Shown here piece by piece: positions 1-11,000 of a stretch of DNA of 64,000 bases; the first letter of the stretch is position 1; each line of letters starts with the position of its first letter. The notes beneath the pieces are model-generated. The model was given only the letters and a program-made list of their open reading frames with translations. It was not told the origin of the DNA and did not search any database. The translations under genes were made by a program, and so were the position numbers. This DNA comes from Deuterostichococcus epilithicus (taxonomy: Eukaryota; Chlorophyta; Trebouxiophyceae; Prasiolales; Stichococcaceae): positions 1,240,009 through 1,304,008 of the forward strand of contig JAVTLE010000021.1 in NCBI GenBank assembly GCA_033439295.1, given 5' to 3'.

Positions 1-588
1 CCGAGGGCGGTGCTGAGGAACTGCAAGTTGGCCTGCGCGGATGACAAGGGACTTTGGCACAAGGTGTTGCGACATGGGCGGGCTGCGAGTTATCGCGGCA
101 ATGGCGGCAATCGCAGAGCATAGCAACACTCCAGAGTGGACCCACCCGGAAGCGGTTGAATGTGAGCTCCACGATGGCCGCCAGCCGCGCTCGCAGCCAC
201 AAGGTGAGGTTGCCGCCATCCGGCGGCACTGGCGGCGCCGAGCTTTTGGCGCCATAGAGTGTGACGACTTCCCAAACGCTGCTCGGCGACTTGAGGAGCC
301 GGTCCCAGGATCTGCACACGCTTGCCAGCTGTGCAGGCCTGCAGTCGAAGGGTGACGCTTCAACAAGGGATGCGCTCAAATGAAGCAGTTGACAAAAAAG
401 CACTTGACGCCAATAGCTGCCCGCATAGGGTGTGCGCTGCTAAGGGGAGCGGCGCACCCTTGAACGTAGCCCAAAATTTTGAGGAGCACGTCCTCCGGAA
501 GGGACGTTATGTCGGCGACAGTCATGTCTGCAGCGCTGGTGAGAGACCTGCTGGACTTTGCGCGCTTGCCGTTCTTGGATCTGGCCAT
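1..588 (-). CDS. F-box protein, 5' part (runs off the left edge)
   Basis: Minus-strand gene starting at the ATG ending at 588. Exon 1 (588-458) encodes a basic N-terminus (MARSKNGKRAK) and the first half of an F-box with the core LPEDVLLKILGYVQ. A GT-AG intron (457-339, phase 2) leads to exon 2 from 338, which supplies the second half (LASVCRSWDRLLKSPSSVW); the frame matches exactly across the junction. F-box domains bind SKP1 in SCF ubiquitin ligases, and the C-terminal region selects the substrate. Downstream the frame continues toward the window edge and may splice again near 180 and 29, so the substrate domain is not visible. The gene is head-to-head with a second F-box gene of the same design at 983. 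Family assignment is from motif recognition; the target is unknown. Confidence 0.72.
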
Positions 589-982
589 GTTGCGTTTTGG
601 GCGGATTGGCGGGCAGCTGACGCAAACGCAGCTCAAAATTGCTGCACTCTGCACCCTGCTTCAGCCACAGCGCTACGTCCTTTATGTCGCGGCTGGCTAA
701 ACTTTGCAGCTGACCGCCAGGAGGCAGCTGGTGCTCCGCTACGTTCCAAAGGTCTCGTCTTCTCAGTTGTCTCTGCAAGTGTAGGGTTTATCCACAGCTA
801 GAAACGAGACCAGACCGAGACGAAGCTCATCTGGAAGAGCCAACTTTCCTGTTTGGTTCCAGGTTCCCTACTTGGTCTTCCTCAGCGCCTTTCGTGGGGC
901 TTCCTGAGTGCTTACTGTGGTTGCTTGACGGCGTGAGCTCGATCTGATGGCAGTTTGACCCATCGAGCATCGGACTGCAAGA
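589..982. promoter_or_regulatory. divergent intergenic region between two F-box genes
   Basis: The 394 bp separate the ATGs of two divergently transcribed F-box genes and must hold both 5' leaders and promoters. I see no TATA-like box or repeat that I would name. Confidence 0.45.
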
Positions 983-3949
983 ATGCCTCCAAGGAGGAAG
1001 GTGACGCGAAGGACGTCCACCATTGCGACAGCCCCGAGCACCGCGGACATCACGACGTTGAGCCAGGACCAACTGCGTCTCATCCTCAAACTCGCAGGGT
1101 GCGCATGCGAGAACGGCACGCCGAATCAGGAAGTGCATCTGCGGGCCCAGTGGCCGGTGCATCAGCTGCCGTTTCCTGCTGGATTTCATCTAGCGACCAT
1201 GTCGTGCATGTACCGCTGGCAGACTGGCGCAAGTCGCTCGTTTGCAGGAACCCTGGGCGCTTCGCATGCGTGTGCAAGGCATGGCGGGACGCCCTGGCCG
1301 GCCCATCAGAGGCATGGCGAGACGTCGTGCTGTCGGCGCCAACACCGCCTGCCACCAGCACGTATCCCCCTGGGGCGAGGCCGCCCGCTGATTCCACGCC
1401 GATCCTCAACTGGCTTCTGGTGCGCACCTCTGCCAGCCGTGCGGGCCTGCATGGTGCGCTGCTGCTCGCCCGCCCCCGGGGTGCCTGTCGGCACAGGCAG
1501 CGCTGTTGCCATGGGAGCGCTCATCGTTGTGAAGCATCTATCCTGTAAAGTGGGCACGATCAGCTTGAGGATGAGGACTTATGAAAGCGCAGGTCCGGCG
1601 GGCGTGTGTGGAGAGTTTGACGTTCCGGCGTTTCAAGGTGTGACCCTCTTGCCCTTGAAGATGCACCCAGTCGTATTGCGAGGCACACAACGTACACGTC
1701 TGCGCTGGACAGAGCGCCCTCTTGAGGCGTGCATCACAGCACACCACCTGCCGTGCGTCACCAGCCATGAGGCGGTACCGGGGCAGGCTCGTCACCGTGG
1801 CTACCTGCCTGCGCCCTGCAGACGCACAGCGAGCACTACCTGCCGCTGTTCAGCACCGTTGTGGGTCTCATGGCGGGGGGCCCCCAGCTGCGGTCCCTGC
1901 GCTTTGAGGACTGCGACCTCAGCAACGACCTGCTCCCTCAGCTGCGGCTGCTGAGCGGGCTGACGGCGCTGGACCTGAACAGGATCGAGAGCGTGGCCAA
2001 CCTCAGGGCCGACCAGCTGGACTCGCTGTTGAAGGTACCCAGTCCTGCTTGGGCCAGCACACCAAGCCTGTCTGACGCGCAGCGGCGCATGCACTGGTTC
2101 ATCGCTTCACCTGTCACAACTCGCGCGCCCCACGGCAGGCAGGCACAGCACCGGACACCTGCTGCCAGCATTGCCCCACCTCAATGCACACCGCAGGCGC
2201 TGCGACATTTGGAGCAGCTGGGCCTGCACTATAACGTGCGGCGGGGCTTGGAGGCCGCATTCCCGGCAGGCCTCTGCGGCTGCACCCGGCTGCGGCGGCT
2301 GCGCATCTCCGACGCCACGCCCCGCGCATCGTGGCCGCTGCCGCCCGCGTTCAGCGCCCTGGTCGCGCTCGAGAGTTTGGCCATCACCGGCATGACAGTA
2401 ACGCTGCCGGAGATCGGCATGGACCAGCTCACGGTACTGCGGGTGCTGCGGCTGCAGGCGCGGCCTCTGCTTCTCCTTCCCCCGCAGGCTGCCTGCTCGC
2501 GCTCGGTCAACATCCGCCACCCTTCTGCGAGTGGTCGAACAGTGGGTCAACTCCCATTGCGGCTGCCAAGCAGTGATCCATCACCCGGGCCGAGTTGACG
2601 AGGACTGCAATGCCAGCTGTGCGCATGCTGCCAATGTGCTGGACGGGCGCCAACGAGCCCTGCTTGTGGCCGACGAGCTGACCTGGAGGCGTGGTGGCGA
2701 CAGGGCGACACCTCGCGCGTGCTGCAGCTGCCGTCACCAATGGAAGCCCTGACGCAGCTGCGGCGGCTCAGCATCACCAGCAGGACGGTACCTCCGCCCG
2801 TGGGCGGCTTGACCGGCCTCACTCGCTTGTCAATCGGCAGCCTCCAGTGGAACACCGAAGTGGGCGTGCAGGTGGGTGCTCCGGCCATGAGTCAGCCTAG
2901 TTTGCCGTCCCAGGTTGAGTCAGCCTGGCGTGCCGTTCATGTAGCCATGACAGATGCTTCGCTGCATTGATGCTGTAGGGACCATCTGGCCGCCGCCGCC
3001 ACCGATGCGACTTTTACAAAGGTTTCCTGTCGTGCAGGTCAGCGGTCTGTCCAGCCTGACACAACTGGAAGCCCTGCGGCTACACCATTGCAAGGGTCTG
3101 ACGAAGTCGTGGAGCGGACTTTTTCACTTGGTCAACGCCCTGCCAAAACTCAAGGTCAATTCACGGCTGCTCCTTCCGGGCGGCTCCAGGCCCCGATGCA
3201 CGCCCGGGGGGGAGCCGGCTACCGCCGCACTGGCTCTCGTGTGTGTGCAAGCGCTGCTTCCGTTGGAGCTTCCATCCTTACCCTGGACTCTGAACCCTGA
3301 ACCCTGAACCCATCCTGCAGGATCTGGCGCTGGACGGCAACGCCATGACGCACTGCTCGCTCGGGCACGTCGCCCGGCAGCTGACGGCAATCGATCTCGC
3401 CGGCGCAGCCTTCCAGGCCCAGGTGCCACTCGCCCTTCCCCGCCCGCTTGGCCTGCCGGTACCTCACCCGTTCGACTGCTGGGTCTGGCCTGCGAAGCCG
3501 CCGCACTGCACGCCCACAACACTGTCTGTTTCACGAAGCTTTCAGCACCACCACCATGGACTGTCTTCCTGCATTCACATTTGCTGCTGGCTCTCTGGCC
3601 CGCCTGCTTCGCATCTGCAACTGGGGCATGCAAATTTGCACTCCGTGGAGCAGAGTGCAGGCCTGGCGCCCTGCTCTGACCTCTGATGAAGCAGCGGTGC
3701 TGCCGGCAGGAGGGGCTGCCGGGGGCGCTGCGCCGGGCGGTCAACTGCCAGCGCCTGCGCCTCACAGTGGCGACCCTTGCAGCGCTCACGCCGGCCGCCC
3801 AGCCGATGTCCGCCTGCCCCCTGCTGGCCATGATGCAGCTGCGGGAGCTGTCCTTCGAGCAGCCGTCTTGGAGCCACAAGGACGTGACCGCCATGCTGCA
3901 GTTGCAGAAGTGCTTCCAGGCAAGGCACAACTCGTACTTGCAGGCCTAG
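983..3949 (+). CDS. F-box protein with leucine-rich-repeat segments
   Basis: Exon 1 (983-1098) encodes a basic N-terminus and the first half of an F-box (TADITTLSQDQLRLILKLAG). A phase-2 intron (1099-1247) joins exon 2, which begins NPGRFACVCKAWRDAL and ends the F-box with SEAWRDVVLS. Later exons carry leucine-rich segments: about 1822-2034 (GPQLRSLRFEDCDL, LLSGLTALDLN), 2196-2457 (LRHLEQLGLH, LRRLRISD, LVALESLAITGM), 2722-2871 (LTQLRRLSI, LTGLTRLSIG), 3039-3152 (LTQLEALRLHHCKGL), 3321-3422, and a last exon ending at TAG 3947-3949. Donors such as AAG|gtaccc near 2034 and AAG|gtcaat at 3152 fit. The likely role is substrate recognition in an SCF ubiquitin ligase. Some internal junctions (1400-1820, 2457-2722) are not resolved. 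It is a probable paralogue of the divergent neighbour. Confidence 0.78.
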
Positions 3950-5002
3950 TTGTTCAGGAAGCTTGCAGGGCGCTGCCATTTTAATGCCTGCACGTGGCGC
4001 CTGCGCCACCCGAATGGTAGCCTTAATGCAGAGCACAACTGGCTTGGCGTGCAACCCATACATGCGATACTTCCTATTGTGAAGTTGATGTTGTACCAAT
4101 TCAGGAGCAGCCGCCGGCATGGCGCAACCTCGACATCAAGTGCCCGGAGGTGGCCAGCGGGTCCTACCACCAGTATACTACACCAATGGGAGGATACAGC
4201 AGCGACGATGAGGCAGCATGATGGCTGTACATTTGTGAAAATGCTCATTGCGGAATATAGACCTGTCCTAGATGCTGAGGCAGCGATAGCTGCAGGGTTT
4301 GGGTGTTGGCGAGGCAGTGTCTGGGAGACTTCCCGAGTGTGAGTGTGTCCAGCAAACGAGAGTATAAGGGGGGACAATTTGGCCAGGAGGAAAGCCTGGC
4401 TGTTGGTGCCGAAAGCAATGCCACAGGCTGAGCAGACGCCGGTCGTCTCTATCTAGAGGAGAGACGTGGGACTGTGGACAAGTACAGTCGGGCACAGCAA
4501 CTGCAGGTTTACAAGGTTTCCAACCCCAATGACGGCACAAATCACAAAGAAATCGAGACATCACAAAAATGTGCGCAGTGCTAGGAGCCCTTTCTATGCC
4601 GCTCTTTGCGTTGTCATTGCGGCGGTGCGCAAACGAGGACCATGATTGAAACTGCTGCACCAACACCAGGAACCGAATATTGCTGAGGACTGCACGCTGG
4701 CGGCTAGGCTGCGGCTCTGTGCTGCAAAGAGCGCGAAGAGCACATTCATGAAACTGATGTGCGGCCTCTGCCCTGTCCACCTTGGCAGGGGGCCATCAAA
4801 GCTAGACCTGGTGCCAGGCCGGGGCGCGGGCCGGTCTCCGTGTCCTGCCGTTGACCTCGGGGTCGCGGCAGCCGTCGACGCCAGAGGCCAGTAGCGGCCG
4901 GCGGCGCGGCCGAAGGGGAGGCGCCCCGGCAGGCGGGCAGCGGCCCGCCCGACGCGCCCCGCCCGACGCGAGGTGCGCCCCGCCGGAGGCTGCTGGCCAG
5001 CG
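3950..5002. other. intergenic region, nothing recognised
   Basis: Lies between the ends of two convergent genes (the F-box gene and the receptor-like kinase), so both 3' UTRs are expected here. The open frames are short and lack recognisable motifs or splice-consistent extensions. Confidence 0.5.
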
Positions 5003-8000
5003 CTACCGCTCCACGCCGCTGCCGTGGCGCAGCCGGCTGGGCTGCTGGCTGCCGGCGGAGCCGTCCGAGCGCACGCTCGCGCGCCGCGCCGTGGGCAGCA
5101 GCTCCCACGACACGCTGTTGGGGGCGCTCGACCCTGCAGTGCCCGGCGGCGCGTAGCTGGCCACTGTGCCGTAGGTGTCCGCGGTGCCGCCCTCGCTGGA
5201 CGGCCGCCGGCTGAGGGCGCTGCGGGCGGCAGGCAGGGGCNTCAGCACCAAGTGGCTTCGCGTGCAGTGCTGTCGCTCGAGGGCACCAGTGCACGACACA
5301 TCTGGCGACGCCGGGCAAGGCCCGCCGGGTGCAGTGCACCGAGCTCGCGACCCGCCCGTCAGCGGCCTACACCTTGGCTGTCGTCCCGTCCGGCGCATGT
5401 CCGTGAGAGCAGACTCCATTGCGCACACATGATCGCCTCAGGGACAGACCAGTGCCGGGGCAGGGCAGGTGCTGAAATGATGGCTGATTCCACCTCATGC
5501 CCTGCTGGCATGAGGTCTGCCATAGCCGCCTGCCGCACAGCGATGCCTGAAACACACCACAGCCCAACACTAGGTGGGTTCTCGTCCCCGCACCGGCTGC
5601 TGCTGTCGGTGCCGCCGGCGATGGGTTCCGACAAACTCGCCCGCGACGCCACAGAGCCGGCCACCGAGATGTGCGACGTGGACATTGTCGCAGGCGGGTC
5701 GGATGTGACGTCCTCTCCGGCAATCGCCGACCGAATGATCTGGAAGCAGCGCTTTGCCGAGGGCCGAAGCTCTGGGTCAACCGACAGGCACGCCTGCGTG
5801 TGGCGGCAGGCATCGACACGTCAGCCCGCCAGGCACAAAGCCCCCGCCGCGCCTTCTCGAGGCAGCTTCTCGAGGCAGCCACATCTTCCTGCGGCGTCAG
5901 CCTGCGGCTACGGGCTGCAGGCAGGGCTCTCATGCACACAGCAGGCACACAGCAGGGGACAGCGCAAGTTGAGGCAGCGGCGGAAGTAACGGTCTTTCAG
6001 CCCGGATCTGCCATAGCAGCTTTTGCTGTGCGCTTGGCTGTCCTTTCCAGTCTCGCTGAGCGTGCAGCACCTTGATCAGGTCGGAGATGGCCGCGGGGCA
6101 GTCGTCCGGCACGCTGACGTCCGACAAGCCGCCGCGCACCGGCGCGATGCCAGTCACAATCTCCCACAGCATCACGCCGAAGCTGTACACGTCGGCCTGC
6201 GCAGCAGGAGCCGCGACCTCGAGAGATACATACCGCAGTCTCTGCTTCATGTCGAGGAACCAGGCGTCACGTGGAACATACAGGGACGGTCAGACAGCGC
6301 TGACCCTCCCCTGCTCTCACGCGCTGGCTGATTGCCCCGGAGGAGCCAGACCACCGCGGCGCACCAGCTGCATTGCGGGCGCCTAGCAGTACTGCAGCTC
6401 ACACAGGACACGGGCGGGGACAATGGGGGGCGAAACGGGCAGACACCCCCAATGGGGTGCGCCGCACCTCGGCGCCGGTGCGCTGGTTGAGCAGGATCTC
6501 CGGCGCGGCATCTGCAGGACGACAGCCACATGCGCTGAGGTCGAGTGGCAGCAGCCCCACCGGATCCGTGTGTCACAGCAGCCTCGGGTTCGATGTGCGA
6601 GCACATAACTGTTGGTTCTGACAGTCCCGATCGCAACAAATTTTTAAGGACTTTCAGGATCTCACAGGCAAAGGTCCAGGCGACGTAGTTGTTCTGTGTC
6701 TGGGTGCCGCACTCGTTGAGGTAGCGGGCCACGCCCACGTCGCTGATCTTGGCGGTGTCGCGCCCCTTGCTCAGCAGCACATTGCGTGCCTTCATATCCG
6801 AGTGCATCACCTGTCGTTGCATGGATGGTTCATTCAAGACTCGTGCTTGCAGCGAGGCCAGGCGGTAGGCGCCGAGAGAGTTGGGGACTGAGTGATGCTG
6901 GCAGTTGGTCCTGCACGACAATGCTCCAAGCTGCCAGGGAAGGGACGCAGCTGTGGACCACAAGACCGACTTGCACGCAGGCCACGCCGCAGCCAGCCCG
7001 TCGTGCTGGACTCGCCAGCACGTGCGGGAGGAGGTGAGACACTGGGAGTGGGCAGGCAGGTGCAGGCGGCGCACGTCGTGTGAGTGCAGGAAGTGGAGGC
7101 CGCGCGCAATGTCCAGCGCGATGCTCTGCCCGCGGTGGTACCAGCGCAGCTCCCCGTTCGGGTCGTCGTTCAGCGCCCCCCGCAGGTCGCCCCCCTGCGG
7201 AGCAGGACACACGCGGTGAGCCGCGCGGCAGGAGCGTTGCTTGGGCGCCACGCATCCATGGGAGAGGATGGCGTCTCCCCACGCCGGCGGGGGTTGACCA
7301 CGGGGCCCACCCAACCTGAGCGGCTCTTGTTCCAGATGGTCTGAGACCCGCCCCAGGCCGTCAATCACGCATGCCCCCATCGCTCATGCACTCGAGCACC
7401 GGCCTGGCCACCGGGGGGACTCTCATGTTCCAAACCCTAAACCCTGGAGCCCACCCGGCCTCCGGGACTCACCTCCATGTACTCCAGCACCAGCATGGGG
7501 CGGTCCGTCAGCACCGCGCCGTAAAACTGCACGATGTTGCGGTCGTAGCTGATGGACTTCAGGATGCTGATCTCCTGCGGCACAGGGGGGAATCGACAGC
7601 GCATCAGAGCCCTGCCGGGGGAGCTCTGCTGCGTCGCGTCGCGCCGCGCGCGGTCAGACGCTGCACGCCAGCCTGGCGGAGCCTGCGGCCTGCTGCAGGG
7701 TGGGTGCCTCAGATCTGATCCGTGCGCCTTGCGAGCGCCAGCGCACAGACGGCGGGCTGGCGGTCAGGCTCTACAGGTTCGACCAGGCAGGGCTTGGGGT
7801 CTTCGGCTGCTCCAGCGATGTGGGACAGCGCCGCGGCACCTTCCGGAAGGCCCGCGTCTGCGCCTCGTCAGTCGCGTGCAACACCTTGACAGCCACATCC
7901 TGCACCCCGCCACGCAGCCCGCGGTACACCTGCGCCAGTGCAGCGGAGGCGCGTGACGGAACAGTTCACTGCCCAGTCCCGCTGCCAACATGTCTGTGTT

Positions 8001-11000
8001 GTCTGGGTGCCGATGTGCAGCCTCCTGGAGGCAGCACTCAGCGAGCCGGCGGCGGGTGGGGCGGCAGCAGAATGGTTGCTGCATGCGCTTTGGGCGGCTA
8101 GAGGCGCACCCGTCCGTAGCTGCCCTCGCCGAGCAGCCATGGCTCGCCGTTGGCGTCGCGGCAGATCTCGATGTTGTCCGCATTGATGTCCCAGCCCTGC
8201 ACCGCCGCGTCCAGGTTGCCTGGAGAGACAGGTGCACGAGGTGCTGTCATCATGCCAGAGGCCGAAGGAGGAGCATGCTGCCGTGCTGTCGCTACCATCC
8301 CTTCACTTGCCGTACGGGCAGGCCACGGCGCAGCCGTTCATGACGCTGACACGGGACCTTTGACGGCCTGGCGGCAGAGGTGGCAGGAGTGTTTCGACCA
8401 GGGAAGGAGGCGCACCGATGGAGTGCTTGCTCATGGAGGAGCGCGGCAGCGTGAAGGTGCCGTGCGGGCTGTTATTGCGACTGGCATCCGGGAACACCAT
8501 TGAGCCGCCGCCGCTGCTGCCGTTCGTGCCGCCTCGGTGCAGCTGCATCACATGCAGACGCGCTCAGGACCCGCACCGTCTCTGCGTCGTTTTCGGAGAC
8601 GTCAAAGCCAGCTGTGCAGCAGGCGGATGCAAGCAACTGACAGACACGCTAGGCGCAGAGTCACACCAGGGCTCTGTGCAACAGGAGGGAATGTTGACGG
8701 TCATTTCAGGTTTTGGTCTTGACACGCCGCACCTGCTCGGCGGAGTCGTCCGGGCGGCGCACCGCACTTTTGCTGTCAAGACTGGTGGCGCTGGACGACC
8801 GGCCCAGCACCGCCGCCTCCGCGTCCCTCCGCCGCCGCCGCACCACCAGGTATGCTGCGCAGGCCGGGCGGGACAGCGGGTCAGTACCTCGATGCGTAGC
8901 GGAGGAGACCAGAAATCCAGATCTGAACTTCCACGCCGGCCGCAGACACTCGCCCCTGCACTCGGGGCACTCCCCACACGTGCTAGCCGCTGATTCGGAT
9001 GAGGCAGTTTGGGTGTGCACGCCATTGTGTCCTGCATCGTCCTTCTGAGACCCAGTGCAGCATCTGCTCTGGCTCGACTCTGTGAACAGCTCAGCACACC
9101 ACACCTGCAAGCGCGGCAAAGGCCGCCACCGCCGCCAGCACACCGACCACCAGCCCGGCAATCGCGGCGCCCGACAGGCCGCTGCTGCCGCCGCTGACGC
9201 CAGCGTCCGGCACCGGGTACAGCACCGGCGGCAGGCCCAGCGACGACCGCAGCTGCGCCTCCAGGGTGAAGCCGGTGACGGGGCGCATGTATGTGATCTC
9301 CAGGCTGACCGGCAGGCCGCTCAGGTCCAGCAGCGCGGGCAACTCGTTGAGCGCGCCCTCCAGTAGCTGCAGAGGCAGGTTTGACAGTCAGTATTCCGTA
9401 CAGTCGGTAGAATACGTCCAGCAGCACCGGCAGCTCAACCTCAGTATTCGGTGCAGTCAGTAGAAACGTCCAGCAGCATTGGCAGCGCAATCGGCACCCG
9501 CTCCAGCAGCTGCATGGGGCAGGAATCAAGCTTCCCTGGATTGTGGCGGCCACATCTCCCAGGGTTTGCGGACCCTAGCATGGGCGTCTAAAGCAGCAGG
9601 TGACAGGGAAGGCAGCGCCGCAGCCTGGCGCGGCGCCCATGCGCTGCTGGTAGCCCCAACAGCTTCCGCCGCCTCGAACCGCCTCTGATGCGCAGCCGCC
9701 CCTGTGCGCTGCCACCCCCGGGCGCTGCTCCGCAGGCTGGGCTGCCAGAAACAGGGGCATTGCCCACGGAGGTTCTCAAACCTTGCAGACACGCCCACAA
9801 GACCAGGGCGGCGCGCACCGTGAGGAACTCCCCCAGCGGCGTGCGTGAGTTGTACATCAGCATCGTTACGTTGACGCCGTCGGCGGCGGTCGCGCCGGGC
9901 GTGTACCCGATGATGCGCACCCAGCGGGGGCCCAGGCCGTTGCTCAGCGGCGGCAGCACCGAGCGGAACACCGACAGGATGCCTGTCTGGATGGCCACCG
10001 TGAAGGGCAGGATGGGCGTGCCCTGCGCCGTGCCCTGGCCCCCGTCCGGCACCAGCTGCGGGCAGCAGCGCAGGCACGAAGAGTTGAAGTCTGCTGTGCT
10101 GTGTCTGTTGTGCTGTGCCATTTTGCCGTCCGGTATTGCGGAGCTGTGTGGAGCTGCTCCCGAGATGCCTGCAAGGTGAGACCCCCCCCCCTCCTTCNCC
10201 CTGCCAAGCTGGAACTTCGGCACCCCTGCCCGCCTGGTGCGCCCGACAGCAAAGCAATGCGCCGGCCATGCTTGGAGGGAGTAGATGGCATCTTGTCACG
10301 GCAATCGACGACAGCGCACGTGCACGCGGGTGGCCGCAGCATAACATTGGACAAAGCCGCCATGTGTGCAATGCCGCTGTATGCGCAGCCGTGTCAGCAG
10401 CCGCTTGCACTCCAAGCAGGTTATAGCAGATACACACACGCATGCGTCAGATGCGGAGACTCCTCATCTTTGCAAATCGCTGCCACGGGAGCCGCACCTG
10501 AAACGATGCCTGCACCGCGCTGCTGTTGCCCGGCGGGATCTGCGCCAGTAATGGCGTCGCTGCTGAGTCAAGCGTCCCGTCCAGCGTCAGGATCGTCGCC
10601 TGCGGGGTTGAAGGGTGTGCGATGACATGCAGCGTTTCATGTTGCTGTTGGCGCAATGAGCGGACCAATGTGTACCACACCACAACCCGCTGCGGTCACA
10701 TCAACCCTGCGTGTTCCAGCGGGAAGCAGCTCCTGCACCGAGTGCAGCAGTGTTGACGCAAGCAGGCTGCACACGCATGTGCCAATGCAGGAGGCAGCAT
10801 GGACCAAGTGTCGATGCTGGAATTGCAGAGGAGTCGCACCAGGATGCCACGGGCACGTAGGACACCCTGTACCAGAGCCAGCGGCAGCGCCAGCGGCAGC
10901 AGCGACTGCGGCAGTGCCGTGTTCCGGGTCGCCTGCCCAACGACAGCCAGGCGGCTTATGGAGGTGCCCTCAACGGATGGGAAAGCGTTCCTTTCCAAGC

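Noticed and set aside
955-1548. 197-codon single-frame ORF as a stand-alone gene
   Set aside because: Only its part from 1248 is coding. It is exon 2 of the F-box gene, joined in phase to the exon starting at 983.
3286-3310. Telomere-like ccctgaaccctgaaccc
   Set aside because: Only a few imperfect units inside an intron; not a telomeric array.
3124-3930. 268-codon minus-strand frame
   Set aside because: It is the antisense of the F-box/LRR exons and has no protein-like features.
7427-7446. aaccctaaaccctgg, similar to plant telomere repeat
   Set aside because: Two units only, inside a receptor kinase intron; likely chance.
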